64,000 bases of DNA, from NCBI RefSeq assembly GCF_007474535.1, contig NZ_VKNW01000006.1, positions 186,001-250,000 of the forward strand. The letters run 5' to 3'. The notes under the pieces were generated by a model, which ran no database searches, had not been told where the DNA came from, and was given only the letters and a program-made list of their open reading frames with translations. This document shows, in pieces, positions 28,064-36,278 of this stretch (the first letter of the stretch is position 1; the number at the start of each line of letters is the position of its first letter). Source of the stretch: Chryseobacterium echinoideorum (GTDB lineage: Bacteria; Bacteroidota; Bacteroidia; Flavobacteriales; Weeksellaceae). Both the position numbers and the translations under genes were made by a program.

Positions 28064-28129
28064 TTTACTGCAGCTACAGAATCCATCGCCTAAAATGCAG
28101 GTAATTCTCACAAAAAAGATTGAATTTTG
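28064..28129 (+). promoter_or_regulatory. eCIS box promoter upstream of the effector
   Basis: Box TTTACTGCAGCTACAG (28064-28079), 42 bp, then GAATTTTG (28122-28129), one mismatch to TAnnTTTG. The first nine bases of the box are mirrored upstream as TGCAGTAAA (28037-28045). The transcript would start near 28136 and run through the hairpin at 28164 before reaching the effector gene at 28347. Confidence 0.65.
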
Positions 28130-28163
28130 AACCAAGGAAACTAATAAACATGAGAACTCAATA

Positions 28164-28217
28164 CCGGAAGCGGCTAAGCGCGCGTGTTTCTCATCACATT
28201 GCTAATGCCGCTTCCGG
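28164..28217 (+). terminator. Strong hairpin with T-run in the effector leader
   Basis: CCGGAAGCGGC (28164-28174) and GCCGCTTCCGG (28207-28217) form an 11-bp GC-rich perfect stem followed by TTTTT. It looks like an intrinsic terminator. It could end the holin transcript, or act as an attenuator for the box promoter just upstream. A competing pairing, ATGAGAA (28150-28156) with TTCTCAT (28188-28194), crosses the 5' arm and would be mutually exclusive with it. Confidence 0.75.
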
Positions 28218-28346
28218 TTTTTAATTCTAAAAAAAATCATTATACACGGTCTGATTTTTCAGATTCGGTGCCTAATATAGAGTGCAGCAGTATGAGTTGT
28301 GCTTGTATACTTTTTAAACTATGTATAATAAAAAAACACTAAGTCC

Positions 28347-31300
28347 ATGAAAGCAGCAAATACTGTAGAAAAAGACAACAAAGCCCATCAAAGTCAGGGT
28401 AAAAGGCAAAAACCGCAAGAATCTGTGGTTATTCCGTTACCTGAAAGAGAAGTGATGGATGCATCAATACAAAAACAGGAAGCTCATCATCGTAATGTTG
28501 TAAATTCTGAGGGTAATAAAATCAGTCAAAACGGGCGTGTTGTACCGGTACATGGCTCGCAGACTATTTATGATCAGGGATCTGAACTCATGTCTGGAAA
28601 ACATCAGGAGAGTCTTGCGCAAACCGGCGATATCAATCATCCCGATACCAAAGGGATGGAAAAAGGATATATAACGACCTTGAATATCAATCAGGCACGC
28701 GATTACAACGACCTTAAATATGGAACTTATCTGCCAAAGACGGTACAGGAACAGGCGATTATGACTCAGAGTGCTAAAGACAATTCTGAAACCATAGTTC
28801 CTGGAATAGCAGAATCTGTTGATTCTGTAGAAATACAGGCTGTTCAGGGTTCTGTTGCTGCATCGGATATGAGTGCAGAATTTGTTTTATCTGGCGAGCA
28901 GGAAGATGCTGTGAGAACTACACCAACAAGTCCGAAGAGTGATCCGAACTTTAACCAGACTGTAGGTTTGGTAAAAAATACGGCAAAAGCAAAACGAGTT
29001 CATAATACTAAAGAAAAAGCTGAAATTCATGCAAAAGCAGCAGCAGCAGTACCGGATGGAGAACGCAAATCGAGAGCAAGAGGCCAACAGGTAGAACAAC
29101 TGGATCAGCAAAAATCAGGCTCTTTCACCGCATTTGGATTCAAGGCGAAATTGAAAGAGAGAATCAAAAACATCAATTTACCTGAAAAACAAGGAGACGC
29201 TGACAATTTTGAAAAACGTAATAATATTAATAACGTTAATGAAAATATTAAAAAAGATGTGGTAACATCTAAAAATAGCGTAACAGGAAGTATACAAGCT
29301 GTTGCTAAGAAAGAACCTAATGAGGCTGAAATTGCACAGCGTAAATCAACGGCGTTACCTGATCCGAAAATAGGCTCAAAAGTCAATATAAAAGCCACAG
29401 ATGCTATGCCACCTAAACGAGGCGATTCCGAGTTAAGTGAACCTATTGCTAAAAGTTATAAAGCGGTTGAACAGCAGTTTGCTAAAAATAATATTACAGA
29501 TGAACAGTTGGCAAATTCGAATGAGCCAGATTTCATTGATGCACTCAATGCTAAAAAAGCCGCCAAAGAAAATGCAGAGAATGCTCCTAAAGAATTTAAA
29601 AATGCTGAAAACAAAAAACTGGAAGCTTCTAAACAGGCAGCACAAGGTAAAACCAACAGCACGATGGAGGGAATGCATCACAGCAGAAAGGAGTTGCTGG
29701 ATAGTGTTACCAACAAACAACATAAAGCAGGTAAGGAAGATACAGCTAAACACAAGGATGTTGTTGGGAAGTTGAATACTATTTATGAAGAGACGAAGAA
29801 ATCTGTCGGTGAACAGTTGAATGATCTGGAGACTAAAGTTACCCAATTGTTCGATGCTGGTGCTAAAAAGGCCAAATCTGCTTTTGAAAAGGAAGTGACC
29901 CAGAAATTGGAAGACTACAAAGCAAAACGTTATGGTAAATGGTATAGTGTTAACAAATATAGTGAACGGTGGGAAGATTTCAGGAATGGAAAATTGCCGG
30001 ATGAAGTAGATAAGTTCTATAAAAAAGGAAAAGAAAATTTTATAACTGCAATGGACGGTGTTATTGGGCAAATTGCAGAATTGGTAACTACACGATTAAA
30101 TAAAGCTAAAGCTTCTATTACTTCCGGACGTCAAAAAGTTGTTTCGTTTATTAAAAATCTTCCTGCAGATGTAAAAAAAGCCATCAAAGGAGATATTGAT
30201 TCAATCCAAGGGCAGTTTAAAGAGCTTGAAAGTTCTATCAGCGATAAAGAATCTTCATTAATCGATACATTAACAACCAAGTACAATAATGCTCTGAAGG
30301 AAGTTGACGAACTGATTGTTGATATTAAAAAACGTAACCTTGGATTCTTATCAACTTTAGAAGAAAAAACGGTAGGTGTTTGGAAAACAATACAGGAGAT
30401 CAAAAAAACGCTTACTGAGCTACTTTCCGGAGCGGTAAGTGCGATAATGGCAATTGTTGCAGACCCAATAGGATTTTTATCGAAACTTATTGACGGTGTT
30501 TCGCAAGGGTTTATCAATTTCGGAACCAATATCTGGACACACCTTAAAACAGGATTCTTTGGATGGTTAACCGGAGCAATGAAAAATATTTCGTTCACCA
30601 TGCCGGAAGATGTATTTTCTTTAAAAGGTATTTTCTCTATCAGTACTCAGATGCTGGGTTTAACCTGGACGAACATCAGAAGTATTGGAGCTTCAGTAGT
30701 TGGAGAGCGTGCGATGAAGGTTCTTGAAGGAGGTTTTGATATGGTAATGATTGTTCAGAGGGACGGTTTTGCCGGGCTTTGGGAACATGTGAAAGATCAG
30801 TTTGCTGATATTAAAAATACCGTAATGGATACCATTATTGATATTATTAAAACACAGGCGGTACAAGCAGGAATTAAATGGGTAATGGGCTTACTTACTC
30901 CGGCGGGAGCATTTATAAAAGCAGCTATGGCAATTATAGATATCGTGAAATTCTTCATCCAAAAAGCATCCCAGATTATGGAGCTTATAAAAGCTTTTAC
31001 AGATGGAGTAAAAGCAATTGCCAGCGGAAATGTAGGTGCTGTGGCAAAAGCAATAGAAAATGCTTTAGGTAAAGCTATTCCTGTAGTGATTGGGTTTTTA
31101 GCTTCATTGGCAGGTCTTGGTGGAATAACAGATAAAGTTGTTAGTGTAGTACGAAAAATAAGTAAGCGTATTGAAAACGCAATTGTCAGATTCTGGAATT
31201 TTGTAAAAGTTAAGGCTAAAGGCTTGCTTGGTAGAAAAGATATTAAGAAAAAAGGTAAGTCGGATAGTAAAGGAGTAGAGAATGATAATGTCGATAATGG

Positions 31301-32420
31301 TAAAATAGATAGTTTTAAATCTATAAAGGTTGAGTTTGAAGATGAGGCAGATAAACATACGCATCATGCTTATTACAAAGGAAAAGATTTAATTATTGAA
31401 AGTACCCCTACAAGAATTGAACATTTATTTATTAATAAAAATAGTGAAGCGCGTGAAAATAATAATGAAGAATTACTGAAAAATCTTAATTTAGCAAAGT
31501 CTTATTATTACAGAGTTCTTAAACCAAAAGAAGAAGCTTTAAGAGAAGCTGATTTAGAAGATACTGAAAATAGTAGGGCTTCAATATCAAGGCAGAAAAA
31601 AGCAAAAAGATTTGATAATAATAGAGATTTAAAAGTCGATTTAGAAAAAGAGTTAAGACATTTCTCTCAAAAATATTTGAAAAAACTATTTAATATTGAA
31701 AATAATGAATATCCGTTGCCTAGATTGCCTATTATGTCTGATAATGTAAAAGCGCATAGTTTTGTAGCTGATTATTTGAATGATCAAGTTCTTGATGGAT
31801 CTGAAGCAAGTAAACATAAAGGAAATTTAGAAGGATGGCCAGAATTGGCTGGTCAGAGACTAAGAGATCGATCAAAATGGGTTAGAATGCACTTGCTACC
31901 TCATCAATTAGGCGGTAATGCAGTAGATTCAAACTTAACACCTGCTTTAGGAAGTATTAATGTGTCGTTTTCTCAAAATTTGGAACGTGCTGCAATTGAT
32001 TTGGCTAAAAAAGCTCCTATAGAAGAAAGGAAGGTAATATGGTACAAGTTTAATATTGAATATTATAACGGAAAAGTTTTCCCTAAATTTTTATTTGCAA
32101 GTTATGGAACCTATTCTAAAGCTGGAAAAGATTGGAAACGAAACAGTCCTATTAAAGAATTTCATATAAGTCCGGATTATCCAGAGATGGATTTCCAACC
32201 TTTTGATATGAAAGCGAATAATTGGGATACGAAAGAAATGTCAGCAGCGTTAGGCATGAATCAAAAATTTGTTAATGTTTTAAAACAAAATGGAGGATAT
32301 AACAATATTAGAGATTTAGAGATTAAATTAGGAACTAAAATAGACTTGAATACTAGTCTAAATCAAGAAAACTTAGCGATATTAAATAGAGCTGAAATTA
32401 ATAATTTAATAATATTTTAA
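28347..32420 (+). CDS. Large eCIS effector with C-terminal nuclease-like toxin domain
   Basis: A 1357-residue cargo protein. The N-terminal 250 residues are polar, low in structure and rich in Gln, Lys and Ala. About 290-690 is long helical/coiled-coil. About 690-930 is hydrophobic and helical (WVMGLLTPAGAFIKAAMAIIDIVKFFI; IPVVIGFLASLAGLGGI), like the membrane-active core of eCIS-linked toxins. A basic linker (about 955-985) leads to the variable C-terminus. There, W1178-VRMHLLPHQLGGNAVDSNLTP resembles the His/Asn active-site block of bacterial DNA/RNA non-specific nuclease toxins, with H1182 or H1186 as the likely general base and WYKFNIEYYNGK as a following strand. Two small genes downstream are candidate immunity genes. 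The nuclease call is from motif similarity only. Confidence 0.75.
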   Translation: MKAANTVEKDNKAHQSQGKRQKPQESVVIPLPEREVMDASIQKQEAHHRNVVNSEGNKISQNGRVVPVHGSQTIYDQGSELMSGKHQESLAQTGDINHPDTKGMEKGYITTLNINQARDYNDLKYGTYLPKTVQEQAIMTQSAKDNSETIVPGIAESVDSVEIQAVQGSVAASDMSAEFVLSGEQEDAVRTTPTSPKSDPNFNQTVGLVKNTAKAKRVHNTKEKAEIHAKAAAAVPDGERKSRARGQQVEQLDQQKSGSFTAFGFKAKLKERIKNINLPEKQGDADNFEKRNNINNVNENIKKDVVTSKNSVTGSIQAVAKKEPNEAEIAQRKSTALPDPKIGSKVNIKATDAMPPKRGDSELSEPIAKSYKAVEQQFAKNNITDEQLANSNEPDFIDALNAKKAAKENAENAPKEFKNAENKKLEASKQAAQGKTNSTMEGMHHSRKELLDSVTNKQHKAGKEDTAKHKDVVGKLNTIYEETKKSVGEQLNDLETKVTQLFDAGAKKAKSAFEKEVTQKLEDYKAKRYGKWYSVNKYSERWEDFRNGKLPDEVDKFYKKGKENFITAMDGVIGQIAELVTTRLNKAKASITSGRQKVVSFIKNLPADVKKAIKGDIDSIQGQFKELESSISDKESSLIDTLTTKYNNALKEVDELIVDIKKRNLGFLSTLEEKTVGVWKTIQEIKKTLTELLSGAVSAIMAIVADPIGFLSKLIDGVSQGFINFGTNIWTHLKTGFFGWLTGAMKNISFTMPEDVFSLKGIFSISTQMLGLTWTNIRSIGASVVGERAMKVLEGGFDMVMIVQRDGFAGLWEHVKDQFADIKNTVMDTIIDIIKTQAVQAGIKWVMGLLTPAGAFIKAAMAIIDIVKFFIQKASQIMELIKAFTDGVKAIASGNVGAVAKAIENALGKAIPVVIGFLASLAGLGGITDKVVSVVRKISKRIENAIVRFWNFVKVKAKGLLGRKDIKKKGKSDSKGVENDNVDNGKIDSFKSIKVEFEDEADKHTHHAYYKGKDLIIESTPTRIEHLFINKNSEARENNNEELLKNLNLAKSYYYRVLKPKEEALREADLEDTENSRASISRQKKAKRFDNNRDLKVDLEKELRHFSQKYLKKLFNIENNEYPLPRLPIMSDNVKAHSFVADYLNDQVLDGSEASKHKGNLEGWPELAGQRLRDRSKWVRMHLLPHQLGGNAVDSNLTPALGSINVSFSQNLERAAIDLAKKAPIEERKVIWYKFNIEYYNGKVFPKFLFASYGTYSKAGKDWKRNSPIKEFHISPDYPEMDFQPFDMKANNWDTKEMSAALGMNQKFVNVLKQNGGYNNIRDLEIKLGTKIDLNTSLNQENLAILNRAEINNLIIF

Positions 32421-32430
32421 TATAAAACCA

Positions 32431-33111
32431 ATGGAATTCAAAATCACCGAAGAATTTAAAAACTTAGAGAACATTCTCAAATCAAATTATTTTGAAGATA
32501 TATCAATCAAATCTAATATTTTAGAAACTGATGAAGAAGAGGCTAGTTTTGTGATTAATAAATTTACTAAATTAGGTTACGATCAGGTAGCTAATAGATA
32601 TTTGGATATTCTAAATATAGATAAATATTATTTTCATGCTTGGTTTCAAGTAGATGACTTTGCTTCTCAAATAGAATTTAACATTGAAAAACTGTATTCA
32701 CGATTATCTCTGCTAGATTTTGATGAAAAACTTTGGTTTAAAGGTCAAACACCTGAAGAGATATCTCTGTGGAAGACATTCCGTATTTTAGATACTCGTC
32801 CGGAGATTGGTGATGGTAAATTGACCGTTTTCAGTATTCAGAATGGGATAGCCCCACCTAATGAGCCGGCTATTTATTATATTAATAGAGCCTTAGCTTA
32901 TAAAACCAATCTCACTTTTAATGGATATTATGAAGCTGTTTTAGATATGCTGGGTATAGCCGATTGGCAATATCTTTTTACTGAAGTTTCATTAGAAGAT
33001 TTAAAAGCGGATGGTATCTATAAAAATTTAAAAGAATCATTGGAAGCTCTGCAAAAAGCTTTTCCGGATAAAGACTACAGTCATTATTTTAAACTTTTAG
33101 AAGAAAGATAA
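32431..33111 (+). CDS. Putative immunity protein for the effector
   Basis: A 226-residue acidic cytosolic protein starting 10 bp after the effector stop. I recognise no domain. The acidic charge, the lack of a signal peptide and the immediate downstream position are typical of immunity proteins for nuclease toxins, which bind the toxin domain. A terminator follows at 33138. Confidence 0.6.
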   Translation: MEFKITEEFKNLENILKSNYFEDISIKSNILETDEEEASFVINKFTKLGYDQVANRYLDILNIDKYYFHAWFQVDDFASQIEFNIEKLYSRLSLLDFDEKLWFKGQTPEEISLWKTFRILDTRPEIGDGKLTVFSIQNGIAPPNEPAIYYINRALAYKTNLTFNGYYEAVLDMLGIADWQYLFTEVSLEDLKADGIYKNLKESLEALQKAFPDKDYSHYFKLLEER

Positions 33112-33137
33112 ATAAGCATTTAGATATTAATTATAAA

Positions 33138-33172
33138 AGCGAAGTTTCTATTTTCAGAAGCTTCGTTTTTTT
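33138..33172 (+). terminator. Terminator after the effector/immunity pair
   Basis: An 11-bp stem with two wobble pairs (GCGAAGTTTCT / AGAAGCTTCGT) followed by seven T's. Confidence 0.65.
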
Positions 33173-33218
33173 GTATTCAAAAAAATGAAATTATTATTTT
33201 TGATTAAATATAAACCTT

Positions 33219-33448
33219 GCTGCCGCACGAATCCTTTCGTGTGGCATTTTTATTTCTCAGACTTTCTTAAAAGCTTTTATCTTTATGAAAACATAATTGA
33301 TGAGTTGTAATTACAAGTTCTACAATCCTGAAAGATTATATTTCATAAGTTTTAGATTGGGTGTAAGTTTTAAAGAGCTTTAATTATATTTTTGTTTTTA
33401 GAATGTTTGATTTATAATAGTAACCACACGATGCAATCGTGCGGCAGC
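33219..33448. mobile_element. REPIN/MITE-like palindromic element
   Basis: The 12-mer GCTGCCGCACGA (33219-33230) recurs as an exact reverse complement at 33437-33448. Each is followed inward by a partner arm (TCGTGTGG, 33237-33244; CCACACGA, 33424-33431). So two near-identical hairpins face each other across about 180 bp of AT-rich DNA with no gene. Paired inverted palindromes like this are typical of small non-autonomous elements mobilised in trans. I see no clear target-site duplication. The left hairpin is followed by TTTTT and may also terminate transcription. Confidence 0.6.
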
Positions 33449-33482
33449 GGGGTAGTAACAAATTATTATATTAAAGATAATT

Positions 33483-34229
33483 ATGATAGATATTTGGAAA
33501 AAATTTGGAGATAGAAAGAATAGTTTATCTACAGAAATTTATGACTCTGGTTATTTAACTTCTTCAGGCGCAGTAGATAAACCAAATGATGCTATGCCGA
33601 ATAAAGAATTAGAAGCAATATTAATGGAAAAAGGGTTGATTTTTCCCAAAAGTTTAATAGATTTTTATAGTCAAGCTGGTATGCTTTCCTTAATTTGGAA
33701 AATCGTTGATGAAAGTTTTCAAAATGGCAAAGAACGAGAAGCGCTATTCAAAGAGGATCCGTGGATAAAAAAAGAATATTTAGATAATGGTTACAGTTGG
33801 GAAGCAGTAAAAATATTGTTGAGTGGTAATTTAAATATTTCTGAGCTAAAAAACATTGTTGATATTGAGGATGTCAAAGCTACCGGTATGTATAATGCAG
33901 CAATAAGTGTAGGTCTAAAGGGAGGAGATTTACGACCAATAGATTTCAATGAATATGCTGTTGCTTGTATGAAAGTAGAAGACGGTAAGTTAATAGACAA
34001 TATGTATTTATATACAGGTTTCGGAGGCTTTCCGGAAGCATTGCACGACATGAAAGTTAATTTTGAGCAATACTTGGAATTAGCCTATAAAGCAAAATGT
34101 TTTAATTATTGGAATTTAACTTACTGTTTAAAAGAAAAATCACCGAGTTACGAACTTATGAAACGATTTTTTTCTGTGATCTTTCCTCATTTAAAACCGG
34201 ATTTGGAAGAATTTGGAATAGTATATTAA
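33483..34229 (+). CDS. Second putative immunity protein (possibly SUKH/SMI1-like)
   Basis: A 248-residue acidic cytosolic protein. The stretch near residues 43-65 (LEAILMEKGLIFPKSLIDFYSQAG) resembles the start of SUKH/SMI1-KNR4 immunity folds, but I cannot confirm this. It follows the REPIN-like element and precedes an orphan effector fragment, which suggests it is the leftover immunity gene of an older, lost toxin. A 13-bp perfect-stem terminator lies just after it. Confidence 0.55.
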   Translation: MIDIWKKFGDRKNSLSTEIYDSGYLTSSGAVDKPNDAMPNKELEAILMEKGLIFPKSLIDFYSQAGMLSLIWKIVDESFQNGKEREALFKEDPWIKKEYLDNGYSWEAVKILLSGNLNISELKNIVDIEDVKATGMYNAAISVGLKGGDLRPIDFNEYAVACMKVEDGKLIDNMYLYTGFGGFPEALHDMKVNFEQYLELAYKAKCFNYWNLTYCLKEKSPSYELMKRFFSVIFPHLKPDLEEFGIVY

Positions 34230-34243
34230 TATTTTAGAATAAT

Positions 34244-34287
34244 CAAATAAAAAGCGGAATCTTAAAAGGGTTTTCGCTTTTTATTTG
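34244..34287 (+). terminator. Terminator with 13-bp perfect stem
   Basis: CAAATAAAAAGCG (34244-34256) and CGCTTTTTATTTG (34275-34287) are exact complements around an 18-nt loop. It ends the second immunity gene and runs into the start of the orphan fragment, which would therefore not be transcribed from upstream. Confidence 0.7.
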
Positions 34288-34629
34288 AATGAAAATATCA
34301 TTTTCAAAATAGTGCAAATCGTTCGTAAAGGAGGCGTTGTCGGACTTTGGGAACATCTGAAAGATCAATTTGCTGATCTGAAAGCTACGGTGATGGATAC
34401 CATTATGGAGATCATTCAAAAGCAGGTTATTCAGGCGGGTATCAAATGGATCATGGGCTTGCTCACTCCGGTTGGTGCTTTTGTAAAAGCGGCAATGGCA
34501 ATTATCGATGTGGTGAAATTCTTCATTCAGCGTGCTGCGCAAATCATGGAGCTGATAAAAGCATTTACCGACAGTGTTGCAGCTATCGCCAGTGGAAAAG
34601 TTGGCGCAGTAGCCAAATCAAAAAATTAA
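34285..34629 (+). pseudogene. Orphan fragment of an eCIS effector core
   Basis: Its roughly 100 residues (KIVQIVRKGGVVGLWEHL through FTDSVAAIASGKVGAVAK) match the hydrophobic core of the effector encoded at about 30743-31048. By eye about three quarters of residues are identical. Homology stops abruptly at VGAVAK, just where the effector goes on to its C-terminal half. The frame has no ATG at its start, only TTG inside a terminator stem, and it lacks the N-terminus and the toxin. It is best read as the remnant of a displaced effector. Confidence 0.75.
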
Positions 34630-34660
34630 ATATTAAAAATGACTATCTGCTAAATCTTAA

Positions 34661-35212
34661 TTAATTTTTTGCATTAGTATAAAATGAATAATAATAAAAG
34701 ATAGGATACTTTTCAAAAGTTTCTGATTTGCCCATCGTATATGCATCACTTTCATACATTTTTGAAAAATCCAGAATAAGAGATTTTTTTTCCGGGAAAT
34801 TGCAGATAATTTTTATTAAACTGGTGGCTGCAGTTTCCGTTTCATAAGTAAATAAAAGCTGCTTACCGTCCGGACTATAGATTTTCTTATGATAGATTCT
34901 GGCTTTTAGCTTTGGGTCAACTCCCGTATCATTAGATTTTGCCTTGTACATCAATGTTTCTTTGCCGTTTTTTATGATGTATACATTTGCATTTTTATAA
35001 CTTTCATCATACTTGAAGACAACGATTTCGTTAATTTTAGAAATCATCGTATTGAATTTTTCATCATTAGGTATCACTTGCGTTTCAGTGTTTGCAGGCA
35101 TTTCTATGGGTCCTGATTTGGACGATGCTGCCGGTTTCTTTTTTTGTGCATTTACAGTAGTTCCGAAGAATACCAATACGATAACAATTGAAATAAATTT
35201 GAAAATTTTCAT
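34661..35212 (-). CDS. Secreted hypothetical protein
   Basis: A 183-residue protein with a clear signal peptide (FKFISIVIVLVFFGTTVNAQ, cleavage after about residue 22), then a Lys/Pro/Ser-rich linker and a beta-rich domain (KYDESYKNANVYIIKNG, LLFTYETETAATSLIKI). It carries no lipobox. Function unknown. It lies on the opposite strand to the surrounding eCIS genes and is probably an accessory insertion in the island. Confidence 0.7.
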   Translation of the reverse strand: MKIFKFISIVIVLVFFGTTVNAQKKKPAASSKSGPIEMPANTETQVIPNDEKFNTMISKINEIVVFKYDESYKNANVYIIKNGKETLMYKAKSNDTGVDPKLKARIYHKKIYSPDGKQLLFTYETETAATSLIKIICNFPEKKSLILDFSKMYESDAYTMGKSETFEKYPIFYYYSFYTNAKN

Positions 35213-35360
35213 GGATTTTTTTGCAATGTTATGTAAATTATTTTGAATTTTCTACTTCTTATTAAAATTTAATCATCATTGTATGATATAAAAATTCAAA
35301 ATTATAATGAAAATTGATACGATATGTGTAATATTTCATATATTTAATTAAATTAAAATC

Positions 35361-35771
35361 ATGAAAAAAATCCTATTTATTTTTTCAATTTTCTTCAGTT
35401 TTTATCTTGCCAATGCGCAAACCATAGAATCGGGAAGCCATGGCACGAAAGGTTATATAAAAAGTGACGGCACCATAGAAAACAGGAGTCATGTTACAGC
35501 AGGTTACATCAAGAGCGATGGTACTATTGAAAACAAAAGTCATTATACAATTGGCTACATCAAAAGTGACGGAACTATAGAAAACAGAAATCATACGACG
35601 GTAGGCTATGTTAAAAAAGACGGAACAGTAGAAAACAGCAGCCACGTAACTATCGGCTATATTAAAGATGATGGAACGGTAGAAAACAGCAGTCACAATA
35701 CCATTGGTTACGCAAGAGGAATCAGAAAAGAATGGGCAGCTGTAGTATATTTCTTTTTTAAAGAGGATTAG
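35361..35771 (+). CDS. Secreted protein of 17-residue tandem repeats
   Basis: 136 residues: a signal peptide (about 1-20, ending NAQ), then six repeats of SHxTxGYIKSDGTIENx (residues 26-127, the last one degenerate), then a short end (KEWAAVVYFFFKED). The regular Gly/Tyr/Asp pattern suggests a solenoid or beta-roll exported to the periplasm or surface. No known catalytic motif. A strong terminator follows. Confidence 0.8.
   Translation: MKKILFIFSIFFSFYLANAQTIESGSHGTKGYIKSDGTIENRSHVTAGYIKSDGTIENKSHYTIGYIKSDGTIENRNHTTVGYVKKDGTVENSSHVTIGYIKDDGTVENSSHNTIGYARGIRKEWAAVVYFFFKED
35436..35690 (+). repeat. 51-bp in-frame tandem repeats
   Basis: Five 51-bp units coding for the 17-residue repeat, diverged at wobble positions, followed by a partial sixth. 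Not a CRISPR: the units are contiguous, coding and without spacers. Confidence 0.85.
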
Positions 35772-35800
35772 TTCTTAAATAAATTTCTATAACGATAAGA

Positions 35801-35835
35801 AAATTCCGCAAAGTAGAATACTTTGCGGAATTTTT
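35801..35835 (+). terminator. Terminator with 15-bp perfect stem
   Basis: AAATTCCGCAAAGTA and TACTTTGCGGAATTT around a GAA loop, then a T-run. It ends the repeat-protein transcript and insulates the tandem eCIS box promoters that follow. Confidence 0.85.
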
Positions 35836-35956
35836 ATGAAATATGACTTGTAGTTCGGAAAATTATTTTCAAAATCTATCTGGTTGATCATTAAATATAG
35901 AACTGTTATAGTCTAAATGTTCCTTAAAAAAATCACTCTCAGACAATTAAAAAACA

Positions 35957-36022
35957 GTTACTGCAACTACAGTTTAAACGTATCCAAAAACTTTCAAATC
36001 AACGACAAAATGATGAGTTTTG
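35957..36022 (+). promoter_or_regulatory. eCIS box promoter, first tandem copy before the fibre genes
   Basis: Box GTTACTGCAACTACAG (35957-35972), 42 bp, GAGTTTTG (36015-36022). The spacer shares ATCC, AAAAAC and TTCAAATCAA blocks, in the same order, with the copy before the ATPase gene. Confidence 0.7.
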
Positions 36023-36069
36023 TACACAGAAAAGCAAGCAGTAATAATTACATTTTCCGAAAATTTAGA

Positions 36070-36135
36070 CTTACTGCAACTACAGGACAGACTCCTCTAA
36101 AAATTTTCAGATAACCAAAAAAAGAGGGAGTTTTG
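36070..36135 (+). promoter_or_regulatory. eCIS box promoter, second tandem copy before the fibre genes
   Basis: Box CTTACTGCAACTACAG (36070-36085), 42 bp, GAGTTTTG (36128-36135). It is offset by 113 bp from the first copy, so the two are a tandem duplication. A degraded third box (36159-36174, 12 of 16 matches to the first) lacks a -7 element at the expected distance. The first fibre gene starts at 36279. Confidence 0.7.
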
Positions 36136-36278
36136 TACTCTGAAAAATAAGCAGAAAAGTAACTGCAAATTCTGAATATAGAATCCTGACAATTTTTATT
36201 GAGAAAAAGCCTCGTTTTAAAATTAATAATAAGTTACCAATAATAAATTACTAACAAGAATACAGAAGCATTTAAATT

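Noticed and set aside
29433..30071. 212-codon antisense frame inside the effector gene
   Set aside because: It is a reverse shadow of a Lys/Glu-rich coding sequence, with Phe/Ile-rich text and no gene-like features.
35436..35690. CRISPR array
   Set aside because: The 51-bp units are contiguous, in frame within a secreted protein and have no spacers.
35917..36114. 65-codon open frame before the fibre genes
   Set aside because: It consists of the tandem eCIS promoter copies, which are repeated non-coding DNA.
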